From the NCBI GenBank assembly GCA_900318115.1, contig ONJJ01000030.1, positions 1-41,944 on the forward strand: a stretch of 41,944 nucleotides of DNA, read 5' to 3'. The notes under the pieces are model-generated. The model saw only the letters and a program-made list of their open reading frames with translations, ran no database searches and was not told the origin of the DNA. A program made the position numbers and the translations under genes. Source of the DNA: an uncultured Prevotellaceae bacterium. GTDB taxonomy: Bacteria; Bacteroidota; Bacteroidia; Bacteroidales; Bacteroidaceae. Shown here one piece after another: positions 7,531 through 14,829 of this stretch (position 1 is its first letter; each line of letters begins with the position of its first letter).

Positions 7531-9020
7531 TCTGTAGGCGTCAGCCTCACCTCGGCTATACGGAAGACACCGCTCTGATTACGCAATCGAATGCCAACCG
7601 GGGTGACATTACTGCCCACATGGAGGATGCGTCCGAGAAGGGCATTGGGTGCCAGGTCGAAGGTTAGCGTGGTAGGTTCCGTGGCTGAGATGGCATCGCT
7701 GCCTGTGTTGCTGAAGAGAGAAGTTTTACCCGGCACATCCTGTTCGAGGGCATAGCCGTAGTCCTGCGACCAGTGCGCGATGGACATGGGTGTGGGCAGG
7801 GCTTGGTAGTTCAGGGTGTCTGTCTCTGGAGCAAAGGTGATGCTCAGGCGGTAGCTCACTCCAGGGACGACTTTGTGCAGGGGAACGAAGGCCTTGGCGG
7901 CAACGACCTGCGACGGGTAGCCCTCGGGCGTGGCGGGCAAGAAACGCAGATAGCTGCCTATGGGGTTGCCCCAGTCAGAGTCAATGTCGTTGACCTGTTC
8001 GATGTAGGTAGCGGGGGCGCTCTTGTAGCCGTCGGAGGTCATCACGTTCACGGTCTGAGTCAGAAAGTCCTCAGGTTCCGACCACACGATTTCGTGCTGC
8101 CGCATCCAGGCAGCGAAATCCGTGGGGACGCTGCTGCAGAAAGTCACCTTGGCATTGTCGTATTCATGAACGGTGCCTGGCAGGGCCGAAGCGGCGGAGC
8201 GTCCTTCGTCCGTCTGCTGCCATTCCGTCCAGAGCTCGCACAGTCCCCGGTGAGAGATCAGGCCTGCATGGCCGGGGAAGTTGGAATCGAGGAACTGCTG
8301 CCAGGCCTCCACGGAAGGCAGGTTCAGTTCCTGCTGCACCACTTCGGGAGGAACGGCACCACTCTCCCCGGCCAGGTCGGGGATGCGGAACGAGAGCTCT
8401 GGCCCATAGGCAACGGTGGTATCACGGTGCCCGTCCGACTGCAGCACGGGGATGCGGGCAACGGTACGGTAGTAGTAGGTCTGTCCGTGGGCCAGCGGCA
8501 GGCGATGGTACTTCAGCTCGCCGAGCCACTGGTCCTGGGCTGGCCCGTGCCAGGGAGTCTCGGTTCCGTGCAACGTCGGAGCCTGCGCCCAATCGCCGAA
8601 AGCCAGGATGTTGTCCCATAGGTCAGAGAGATAGTTGTCGGGCAACTGGAAGGTGAGCACCGTGTCGCACTGCTCCAGCGTGACTCCTGCCTGACGACCC
8701 AGGCAGAGTTCCAGACGGCTGGCGGTCGGGGCACCGCTCTTCAAGGCAATGAAGACGGAGTAGTGAGTGGGCAGGGCATCGTCCTTGGCATAGTCCGTCA
8801 CCGGCGAGAGGCCCTGGTCATAGCTTGCCTGCCCAGCCTGGTTTCTCAGGGCTTCCAGACCCTGTTCCCCTGCATCACCGCCCCAGAATGAAATGTTGCC
8901 GGGGTAGATTCCATGGGGAATCCGCTGGGTGCTGCCGTCCTTATAGTGAATGACATAGGTATCCTGTGCCTGCACCAGCGTGCAGAGCAGCCAAAGAAAT
9001 ATGGGTATATAGCGTTTCAT
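7527..9020 (-). CDS. Secreted hypothetical surface protein, 497 aa
   Basis: Residues 1-18 are a Sec signal peptide ending VQAQ. The mature start (DTYVIHYKDGSTQRIP) is a pattern common in Bacteroidales secreted proteins whose first strand reads a Lys-Asp-Gly turn. The middle has a YYYRTVARIP strand and a Trp-rich region typical of fibronectin-III-like or other beta-sandwich domains. The C-terminus (IAEVRLTPTD) is not a canonical sorting domain. It lies 22 bases after the FAS1-like gene in the same direction, third in a row of three secreted proteins, so they probably form one surface complex or are at least co-expressed. Specific function unknown. Confidence 0.75.
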   Translation of the reverse strand: MKRYIPIFLWLLCTLVQAQDTYVIHYKDGSTQRIPHGIYPGNISFWGGDAGEQGLEALRNQAGQASYDQGLSPVTDYAKDDALPTHYSVFIALKSGAPTASRLELCLGRQAGVTLEQCDTVLTFQLPDNYLSDLWDNILAFGDWAQAPTLHGTETPWHGPAQDQWLGELKYHRLPLAHGQTYYYRTVARIPVLQSDGHRDTTVAYGPELSFRIPDLAGESGAVPPEVVQQELNLPSVEAWQQFLDSNFPGHAGLISHRGLCELWTEWQQTDEGRSAASALPGTVHEYDNAKVTFCSSVPTDFAAWMRQHEIVWSEPEDFLTQTVNVMTSDGYKSAPATYIEQVNDIDSDWGNPIGSYLRFLPATPEGYPSQVVAAKAFVPLHKVVPGVSYRLSITFAPETDTLNYQALPTPMSIAHWSQDYGYALEQDVPGKTSLFSNTGSDAISATEPTTLTFDLAPNALLGRILHVGSNVTPVGIRLRNQSGVFRIAEVRLTPTD

Positions 9021-9042
9021 TGTTCTTGCTTGCGTTAGTGTG

Positions 9043-10698
9043 TTATATTTCCGGAATCTCCTCGTTGTCTGCTATCCACACGGGACAGAGTTCTATATAA
9101 TCCAGCATGACAGGCCTGGTGACGGGGGCGTCGGCGTTGAGGCCGTCGTAAGCCTGGGATCCTGTAACTTCTTTATATTCACTGGCGGAATAGGGTATGG
9201 ACTCTATCCTGAGGATGGGGGCATGACGCCCGTCGCTGTGGAACCTCCCCGCGATGGCCCGGCACATCCGTGCTGCATTCCTCATCGGGAAGCTGTTGTC
9301 ACTCGTCGGCTCGGCATATTGTGCACCGGGCCCGATAGAACACACAGCCCGCTCCCACGGTCCGGGCATCCAGCCTCGCCGACGCATCTCGCGGCGCACA
9401 CAGACTTCCGCGGAATCGGTGGTATAGGGTTCCCAGCCCGTGCGCTCGGCGAACTCTTGATCATCCCAGTTCAGAAAATCTACGCCCTCTGCCAGTACGG
9501 TGCCGTCGAGCGAGAAACGCACGCGCGACAGGGAGGGCATGGACGTGCAGCCGAAACGCAACTCATACTCACCCTCGGGCAGCGCGGGAAGGGCGAGAGT
9601 GAGGTCACAGCCTCCTTCCAGACGGTCAGCCCCACCTGTGAAGCACACCTGCGCTTCCCACTGCCAATAATGTCTTTGAGGGTAGCTTATGTACGTCTCC
9701 CTGGGTTCGGCAAAGTGCAGGTTGTCGGCCTTGCCGTTGAGGAAAACCGGAGTGGGCACACTCCGCACGGGTTCTTCCTTCACGGAGCGTATCCCCATCG
9801 TCATGAAGTCCGGCGAGAGGGAGAGGGCAGAGATGCGCCAGCGCTCGTTGAGCGCCACCTGCTGCGTCTGCAGGTCGTAGGTCAGCACGTCGTCGATGTA
9901 GTAGTAGGCTCCGTTGGACGCCCTCTGCGTCAGTTCTCCGCCTGCGCCGGGCACGATGCGGGCTCCGCGCACCTGCACACCGTAGCGGTCAGGGCCGTCG
10001 CCGATGCCACGTCGGTTGAGGTAGATGCCGTCGTCCGTGCGGGGACGGGCGCACTTCAGCGAGGCGCAGGGCAGCAGCGTCTGGTACCAGTCGCAGGCAT
10101 CCGTCAGGCTGCGGTAGAAGAAAACGGGATCCGGAGTCAGCTCGTCGTAGCTGGAACCGAAGGGCAGCAGGTGGTAGGCCACGAAACGGTTCAGCGGATG
10201 GCGGCGGTCGGTGGGGTCGCTGACGGTGGCATCCGCGGGGAAGACCTCGTCATACACTTTGCGGGCAAAAGCCTCCAGGTCGGAGAGCGTGTGGATTCCG
10301 TGCGCTGCGAGGACGGCATCGGTCTCCACGAAGGCCGTGAAACTGCGACGGCGGACCTCGGGAACGCGGAGCCATTCAAAGGCGGCACCGATGTAGAAGT
10401 GGCGGGTGCGTTCCTCTTCACTCATGATGGGGTAGCTCTCGTCCACATAGGCGCGCAAAGAGTCGGCAAGGCCTGTGCGCATCAGAGCCTGACCGAAGAG
10501 GGAGGTGGAGGGGTCGGAGGCGATGGCCTCAGGCAGCAGACGCGCATAGAAGGCATCGTCACGCTCCACGGTGATGCTCTCCACGTCGGAGGCATCCACC
10601 ACGGCGCGGCCGTCTGGCGTATCGAAAACGATAAACTGCTGTGCGGCAGTCCTGAGTGCCGATGCGGCAATCAGGAAAAGAAGTAGTAGGCGTCTCAT
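9043..10698 (-). CDS. Secreted FAS1 (fasciclin)-like protein, 551 aa
   Basis: Signal peptide at residues 1-19 (MRRLLLLFLIAASALRTAA). Residues about 65-175 follow the fasciclin/FAS1 pattern: LMRTGLADSLRAYVD, then SFTAFVETDAVLAAHGIHTL, then HPLNRFVAYHLLPFG, where the last segment matches the conserved FAS1 H-box region. The long C-terminal part is beta-rich and ends VMLDYIELCPVW, a DYIEL ending I recall from Bacteroidales FAS1 surface proteins. FAS1 domains usually mediate adhesion. The start overlaps the upstream gene by four bases (ATGA, 10695-10698), implying coupled translation. Probably outer-membrane or surface located. Confidence 0.75.
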   Translation of the reverse strand: MRRLLLLFLIAASALRTAAQQFIVFDTPDGRAVVDASDVESITVERDDAFYARLLPEAIASDPSTSLFGQALMRTGLADSLRAYVDESYPIMSEEERTRHFYIGAAFEWLRVPEVRRRSFTAFVETDAVLAAHGIHTLSDLEAFARKVYDEVFPADATVSDPTDRRHPLNRFVAYHLLPFGSSYDELTPDPVFFYRSLTDACDWYQTLLPCASLKCARPRTDDGIYLNRRGIGDGPDRYGVQVRGARIVPGAGGELTQRASNGAYYYIDDVLTYDLQTQQVALNERWRISALSLSPDFMTMGIRSVKEEPVRSVPTPVFLNGKADNLHFAEPRETYISYPQRHYWQWEAQVCFTGGADRLEGGCDLTLALPALPEGEYELRFGCTSMPSLSRVRFSLDGTVLAEGVDFLNWDDQEFAERTGWEPYTTDSAEVCVRREMRRRGWMPGPWERAVCSIGPGAQYAEPTSDNSFPMRNAARMCRAIAGRFHSDGRHAPILRIESIPYSASEYKEVTGSQAYDGLNADAPVTRPVMLDYIELCPVWIADNEEIPEI

Positions 10699-11225
10699 GG
10701 CTTCACGAATTTAAAAGTCCTACGATGGTTCACGCTGATGACATATACGCCGCGTGGCTGACGGCTGAGATCCAGCGTCAGCTCTCCGGACGAGGCGCGG
10801 CGGGCTGGGACGGCACTGCGCCCATCAACGCTGGCAGCTTCCACGCGGTCGCCCTCACTAAGCCCGCAGACACGAATCCGATTGGGAGAGACGAGGTCGA
10901 AGCGCACCGCAGAGGTGTTCTCTGCAGGATTGACAACACCTACGGGATCCTGAGCCCCGAAAGTCAGTCGCTGCACGGCATCGCGCTCGAAGCAGAGCTG
11001 GGGAGCGAGGCTGCCGTCTTCGGCATAATGGTAGGTCACGAAAAGCTGTCCGTTGCGGCTCGTCACCACAGGGTGCTGGTCCGCAAGGAGAAAATGATAG
11101 GCCGTACCGTCCGTCAGCGTCAGGTTTAGCACCTGGGATGATGACTGGGCATAGATGCCTTGAATGGCAACTACCGCAAAGACGCCAGACATCAACATCT
11201 TTCTCATGTTATTTTCCATATTCAT
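10695..11225 (-). CDS. Secreted protein with type IX sorting-like C-terminal domain, 176 aa
   Basis: The hydrophobic signal (MRKMLMSGVFAVVAIQGIYA) ends just before QSSSQ. Residues about 105-176 look like a short type IX secretion sorting domain: IRVCGLSEGDRVEAASVDGR, then LTLDLSRQPRGVYVISV and a final basic strand TFKFVKP. The complete T9SS core operon is present in the same window (30.2-36.7 kb). The frame opens at a TTG at 11252, inside the promoter box, so the start must lie later; I chose ATG 11225, and ATGs at 11219 and 11207 are possible. It is first in a three-gene operon with the FAS1-like and 497-aa proteins. Confidence 0.75.
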   Translation of the reverse strand: MNMENNMRKMLMSGVFAVVAIQGIYAQSSSQVLNLTLTDGTAYHFLLADQHPVVTSRNGQLFVTYHYAEDGSLAPQLCFERDAVQRLTFGAQDPVGVVNPAENTSAVRFDLVSPNRIRVCGLSEGDRVEAASVDGRSAVPARRASSGELTLDLSRQPRGVYVISVNHRRTFKFVKP

Positions 11226-11249
11226 GCTCTTTTGTTTAGTTATCTGCGG

Positions 11250-11257
11250 CAAAGATA
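11250..11257 (-). promoter_or_regulatory. -7 promoter box of the three-gene surface protein operon
   Basis: TATCTTTG on the minus strand (plus caaagata), followed by the GCCGC context often seen after such boxes. It lies 25 bases ahead of the chosen ATG at 11225. The -33 element is not obvious. Confidence 0.5.
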
Positions 11258-11329
11258 GTCAAAAATAATGTTTACCCACCGAGGGGAATCGCACACACGT
11301 TTTCTGCTCACTCACTTTATCCCCCCCTT

Positions 11330-11458
11330 CATACGTTTCTTCCTTTCGGGCATCTGCAAGCCAGCTTGCATGCCGCTCACTTAATCATCACCTTACATAC
11401 GTTCTTCACGTTCGGGCATCTGCAAGCGAGCTTGCATCTCGCTCACTTAATCAGAACC
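11330..11458. repeat. Tandem ~65-bp repeat containing copies of the end of the LRR gene
   Basis: Two near-identical units (11330-11395 and 11396-11458) share catacgtt, cgggcatctgcaag, agcttgcat and ctcacttaatca; a third, decayed copy may lie just before 11330. Read on the minus strand, each unit starts with the last codons of the LRR gene (KVLIK-stop, then KVMIK-stop, then a degenerate KGGIK-stop). Each also holds a hairpin (TGCAAGC/GCTTGCA) just after the stop. The unit therefore duplicates the gene's 3' end plus its downstream hairpin. Confidence 0.75.
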
Positions 11459-12555
11459 TTCCTTCCGTCCTTGATGGAGATTCCCGGTCGCGTGGGCAAA
11501 GTGGGGAGGCAGCGGCCGGAGAGGTCAAGGAAGTTACTATTTACGGTTTTGCGATTTGCAGATTTATCGGAAGGGGAGATGATGGCGGTGGCTGGATCAA
11601 ATTCCCGGATATCAGATACTCCTTGATTCCATCCGGCTTCTATATATGCAGGTTTCGTCCCTATGGGAACACGTAGGATAGCCTCATTATTTACTCCGTA
11701 GAATGCTTCGCGCTCCAGTTCGAATGGCTCCTGAACGTAAGAGATGATGTCCTTCAGGTTCTCGCATTCATTGAAGCAGTGCCAGCCTAAGGCTTTAAGA
11801 TTCTTTGGAAGCGTGATGGAGGCGATTTCGGTACAATGCTCAAAAGCGCAATAACCTATTTCCGTTACGGACTCGGGGATTGATATAGAAATCAGATTAC
11901 ATTGCCAGCGGAAAGCCTTGGATGCAATACGTTTTACTGATGGCCCTAAAATGACATTTCGGATAAAACCATTCCCGGAGAACCAGTCGCCGCATTCTTC
12001 AGTAAGAACCGTTACGGACTCGAGCGTAGGCGTGGCGAATGCCGATGCACCGACGTAAGTGACTGATGAAGGTATCGTAATGGCATTTATCATGGTTCCT
12101 GCGAACGCCCTTGCCTCAATACGTTTCAGGGATTTGTTCAGTTTCACCTCTCTAAGATTCTTACAGGCGATAAAAGCATATTCTCCTACAGATTCAAGGT
12201 TTTCGGGAAGAACAATACTTCTCAATTCATGGCATTCCTCAAAAGCTCTTGAATCAATACGAATGATACTGGAAGGGAGGGAAACCGAAGTGATATTGTT
12301 GTAAGCAAATGCCCTAGAACCAATCCTGGTCACGGGTAAGCTTTCCCCCTCATAAGTCACGGCTTGTGGGATTACAATATCTCCGACATACACATCCCCG
12401 ATAGAGGTACTCCTGTCGCTGCTGACCTCTGCAGCCCTACTGCCATCCTCCATCGTAATGATATTATAGAAGATTCCGTCCCGTTCGAAATCGATAGCGA
12501 AGATGGGGTGCAAACATGCTTGCACAAAGAGAATAAATAGAATAGTCCTTTTCAT
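11443..12555 (-). CDS. BspA-type leucine-rich repeat (LRR_5) secreted protein, 370 aa
   Basis: Signal peptide at residues 1-20. Residues about 70-310 are BspA-type leucine-rich repeats of about 23 residues (ITSVSLPSSIIRIDSRAFEE, SIVLPENLESVGEYAFIACK, IASITLPKNLKALGWHCFN), each with the I-x-x-x-A-F core. The C-terminus (FLDLSGRCLPTLP, then ISIKDGRKVLIK) is the compact sorting-like tail common on Prevotella surface proteins, which fits export by the type IX system encoded here. Such proteins are generally surface adhesins. It starts 8 bases after the lipocalin-like gene, so both share the promoter at 13011-13041. Confidence 0.88.
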   Translation of the reverse strand: MKRTILFILFVQACLHPIFAIDFERDGIFYNIITMEDGSRAAEVSSDRSTSIGDVYVGDIVIPQAVTYEGESLPVTRIGSRAFAYNNITSVSLPSSIIRIDSRAFEECHELRSIVLPENLESVGEYAFIACKNLREVKLNKSLKRIEARAFAGTMINAITIPSSVTYVGASAFATPTLESVTVLTEECGDWFSGNGFIRNVILGPSVKRIASKAFRWQCNLISISIPESVTEIGYCAFEHCTEIASITLPKNLKALGWHCFNECENLKDIISYVQEPFELEREAFYGVNNEAILRVPIGTKPAYIEAGWNQGVSDIREFDPATAIISPSDKSANRKTVNSNFLDLSGRCLPTLPTRPGISIKDGRKVLIK

Positions 12556-12563
12556 GTCAATTC

Positions 12564-12983
12564 TTAATAAATTCTTTTATAATACTCAGTTCCATCAACA
12601 ATAGATACCAGGTCGCTATTATTTAAAGACAGTATATTCCTGCTTAGCGTACACCAATAATTCGTTTGTGTACCATCATCATTAAATATAATGAGATCAC
12701 AAATCATGGTTCCTTCTTTTACAGATACATTATTGAGGGTATATATGCCTTGATAATTCATGTCTTCAGAATATTCAGAATGGCAGGTGACTGTGCCGTC
12801 TTGTTGGAACAGCAGTATTTTCTCTTTTCCGGTCCATGGAGAAGAGCCAATTTTTTCCAATTTCCATGTCCCGATAATCGTTTTTTCAGTAATATCGCCT
12901 TCATCGTTTGTGCATGACGACGTAGATAGCGTAGCCGAGGTTATGGCCACTAAGAGGATCAAAGAAGAGAAAAAATGTTTCAT
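12564..12983 (-). CDS. Lipocalin-like lipoprotein, 139 aa
   Basis: Lipoprotein signal with the cysteine in SSCTNDEGD at about residue 24. The mature part has the lipocalin-like signature IIGTWKLEKIG, followed by alternating strands (KILLFQQDGTVTCHSEY, YQGIYTLNN, LSLNNSDLVSI, ending EYYKRIY), as in small Bacteroidales lipocalin-like lipoproteins of about 130-150 aa. Ligand and function are unknown. It is first in a two-gene operon with the LRR protein. Confidence 0.8.
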   Translation of the reverse strand: MKHFFSSLILLVAITSATLSTSSCTNDEGDITEKTIIGTWKLEKIGSSPWTGKEKILLFQQDGTVTCHSEYSEDMNYQGIYTLNNVSVKEGTMICDLIIFNDDGTQTNYWCTLSRNILSLNNSDLVSIVDGTEYYKRIY

Positions 12984-13010
12984 TGTATGATGTTGTTAAG
13001 TTTGAGTTTG

Positions 13011-13041
13011 CAAAGCTACCGTTTATTCTTGGAATGGCAAA
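13011..13041 (-). promoter_or_regulatory. Bacteroidetes-type promoter for the lipocalin-LRR operon
   Basis: Minus strand -7 box TAGCTTTG (13011-13018) with TTTG (13038-13041) exactly 19 bases upstream: a full consensus match. The ATG follows 28 bases later at 12983. Confidence 0.8.
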
Positions 13042-13096
13042 AAAAATGGAGACTTTTCTTCTGATATCGTCGGTTCCATCGGGAAAATAGAGCCTT

Positions 13097-13227
13097 TTAC
13101 AGCTCGATCTCGCCGATGAATGTCATACTCCCGCGCGTGACCTCTTATAATATAGGTTCCCGCGAGGGTGGTGGGGAGTTGGATGTGGCCTCAGTGCCAT
13201 ATAGAGGAGAAAAAGGTCTTCTATCAT
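13097..13227 (-). pseudogene. Remnant of a DUF3244-like or sorting-domain protein
   Basis: On the minus strand, LPTTLAGTYII is followed, after a frame change near 13145, by EVTRGSMTFIGEIEL and a stop at 13097-13099. Joined, these match the C-terminal strands of DUF3244-like proteins (compare SLPSSTYYIFIE and the final YYATIQI strand in the gene at 4260-4634). The N-terminal signal peptide and most of the domain are absent, but a good promoter lies just upstream (13252-13282). I infer a gene lost by deletion and frameshift; the short length keeps confidence modest. Confidence 0.4.
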
Positions 13228-13251
13228 AGTTGTATCTTTTTGATTGCGGGG

Positions 13252-13282
13252 CAAAGGTAAGAACTTTTTTTCGTTCCCACAA
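13252..13282 (-). promoter_or_regulatory. Orphan Bacteroidetes-type promoter
   Basis: Minus strand -7 box TACCTTTG (13252-13259), with TTG (13280-13282) 20 bases upstream. It points at the DUF3244-like remnant and has no intact gene immediately downstream; the next intact gene (12983) has its own promoter. Confidence 0.6.
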
Positions 13283-13300
13283 TACTTTTTCCACAAAAAA

Positions 13301-13333
13301 ACACATCAAAAACACATCAAAAACACATCAAAA
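13301..13333. repeat. 11-bp tandem repeat, three copies
   Basis: Three perfect copies of acacatcaaaa in a row, in the non-coding stretch before the orphan promoter. The period is 11 bases, close to one helical turn, so the A-tracts would be phased and could bend the DNA. Confidence 0.85.
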
Positions 13334-13450
13334 ACGGGTGGTAAAAGTAGGTATATACATGTCTGTCAATGATTTACAAGGCATCAAGAAATTTGCTGTC
13401 GGTAGTTATCCGAGATGGTAGGCACAGAAACGCAGGATTCCGCTAATAGC

Positions 13451-13669
13451 CTATATTTCATGCAGATACCTAACCCAGCACTCCACGATGCTGTCGCCGA
13501 TAATTGAACAAGTAGCACCTTCCACGAGCTCACGGGGATTGTCCGCTGCCCGGAATGTCATGCCACACAGCCGAGGAGTAAGCTCCTCCTCTGCCACTTC
13601 ATCTGCATCATTACAGCCGGCAAGAAGCAGCAGAGCTATGATTATTGAAAAGATAGTTCTTGATTTCAT
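13451..13669 (-). CDS. Short lipoprotein, probably truncated, 72 aa
   Basis: The ATG at 13669 gives a clean lipoprotein signal (MKSRTIFSIIIALLLLAGC, Cys at residue 19); the frame stays open to 13729, but those 20 residues would bury the signal. The mature part contains MTFRAADNPRELVEG, CSIIGDSIVECWVRYLHEI and then stops. This matches the beginning of a Bacteroidales surface-protein domain I recall (FxFxAxDNPxL...I.GdtI...vPy), which normally continues for many more residues. The gene is therefore probably cut short just after its first domain's start; a functional short product cannot be excluded. Confidence 0.6.
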   Translation of the reverse strand: MKSRTIFSIIIALLLLAGCNDADEVAEEELTPRLCGMTFRAADNPRELVEGATCSIIGDSIVECWVRYLHEI

Positions 13670-13867
13670 TGTCTTGTCATGGAAAAGAATTATACTTCTC
13701 CTTTTGTCATATTTACACGATTCCCTCACGAGATATTACAATACCTCGTAACTTTTATCATCCTTTAACAGATATTGTGTTACTTTGTTGCTACATCGAG
13801 GGACAAATCAGGGAACATAAATGGTGAGTTCCACAGAGTGTTTGACCCATGAATACTTACCTAATTC

Positions 13868-14584
13868 TTATCTACTATCTTTCTCTGTCGATAACCTTTT
13901 TTCAGCAGGGGAACTATTTAATGCTTGACTGCTATACAGGCACACATCATTGTCAAAGCAAGAATGTAACCCGCCCTGCATACCCTTATGAAAAGGAATG
14001 ATGCCTGATTCCATACCGATGCCTTCAATCCATGTTTCTGCATCGTATAAAGCACTTTCGCTGATTCCTATTAATTGTATCATGCGATAGCTTTTTCCCA
14101 ATTTAGGATAGGAGACTGAGGAAATACTGCTAACTTCCCATCGAGAGTTGTTCCATGTGAACTTATCGCCAGTATTTACTCCGAAATCAAGCACCCACTC
14201 TTCTGAATTCTCACTCTTTTCTATGAAGAAGACCCTCATCAGGTGCTCACGAATAGCTCCATCGTAGTGCCACTGGTCATCGTCAAAGATTCCCCCTTGC
14301 ATCAGCACTTTCTTGTAAGGAACATTCTTTATAATGGTATCTCCCTGTATTTTAAAAGAGCAGGAAATATGGGACATATCATGCGATCCCGGTTCTATAA
14401 AGGCTCCTGTAGATGAATAATAAGATGTATTATAATAATTCCAAACCTTGCCTTCCTTGACGAAGGGTACGTAATCTTCAGGAATCACTCGACTGCTATC
14501 CGGATAAATATCATCCTTGTTGCAAGCCGATATCAGAATGGTCAGGAAAAACACACCGATGAATGTTGTCTTCAGATTATTCAT
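13868..14584 (-). CDS. Lipoprotein of unknown function, about 238 aa
   Basis: The lipoprotein signal ends LTILISACNKDD. I chose the ATG at 14584 (MNNLKTTF), although 14593 is also open. The mature protein starts with DYVPFVKEGKVWNYYNT, a pattern frequent in Bacteroidales lipoproteins, and includes GDTIIKNVPYKKV, VLDFGVNTGDKF and a late WIEGIGMESGII motif. The C-terminus has three Cys (CFDNDVCLY) near a Ser-rich tail. I recall this architecture from hypothetical lipoproteins sometimes found next to LRR or sorting-domain genes, but no function is known. No clear promoter was found. Confidence 0.75.
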   Translation of the reverse strand: MNNLKTTFIGVFFLTILISACNKDDIYPDSSRVIPEDYVPFVKEGKVWNYYNTSYYSSTGAFIEPGSHDMSHISCSFKIQGDTIIKNVPYKKVLMQGGIFDDDQWHYDGAIREHLMRVFFIEKSENSEEWVLDFGVNTGDKFTWNNSRWEVSSISSVSYPKLGKSYRMIQLIGISESALYDAETWIEGIGMESGIIPFHKGMQGGLHSCFDNDVCLYSSQALNSSPAEKRLSTEKDSR

Positions 14585-14658
14585 AAGTCTCATTCTTTAT
14601 TAGTATTCTGGTTGAGTAAAAATAACCTTCAATAATTTTACTACTACACGTTCCATTG

Positions 14659-14805
14659 CTATTCATTTTTTAAAATTGAGAAATTTGTGATAATTCTTTC
14701 CTGCACCCGCATCTGCGCGGTGCGCCGCATCTGATGGTGCACGCCGAAGGCGACTGCGCAGCCCGCAATCACCGCAAAGATTGCTATGACGAGGCTTTTC
14801 TTCAT
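14659..14805 (-). CDS. Small membrane protein, 48 aa
   Basis: ATG at 14805, stop at 14659-14661. The product starts MKKSLVIAIFAVIAGCAVAFG, one hydrophobic helix behind two lysines, then a basic linker (HHQMRRTAQMR) and a short polar tail. It could be an inner-membrane peptide anchored by an N-terminal helix, or a lipoprotein (IAGC). It lies 24 bases after the stop of the fucosyltransferase-like gene on the same strand, so it could be the last gene of that transcript. Too short for a family call. Confidence 0.45.
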   Translation of the reverse strand: MKKSLVIAIFAVIAGCAVAFGVHHQMRRTAQMRVQERIITNFSILKNE

Positions 14806-14829
14806 GGGTTCGTGTCGTTGCTCGCTACT

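Larger units (their letters stand above)
13042..13450. other. Gene-poor stretch between the lipocalin gene and the truncated lipoprotein
   Basis: About 400 bases without an intact gene. It holds the DUF3244-like remnant, the orphan promoter and the 11-bp repeat described separately. From 13334 to 13450 I see only very short frames (for example a 20-residue plus-strand frame from 13360) with no support as genes. Confidence 0.6.

Noticed and set aside
9040-10686. A long open frame on the plus strand opposite the FAS1-like gene
   Set aside because: It mirrors the minus-strand gene, has no signal peptide or family motif, and high-G/C codon use readily leaves antisense frames open. Similar long antisense frames opposite gldM/gldN, gldK, waaA/gltX, priA and the 7TM-HD gene were rejected for the same reason.
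13301-13333. The 11-bp repeat as a CRISPR array
   Set aside because: The units are too short and contiguous, with no spacers or cas genes nearby.
13230-13421. A 63-residue plus-strand frame over the 11-bp repeat
   Set aside because: Its length comes from the tandem repeat, the product is low-complexity and there is no promoter or homology.
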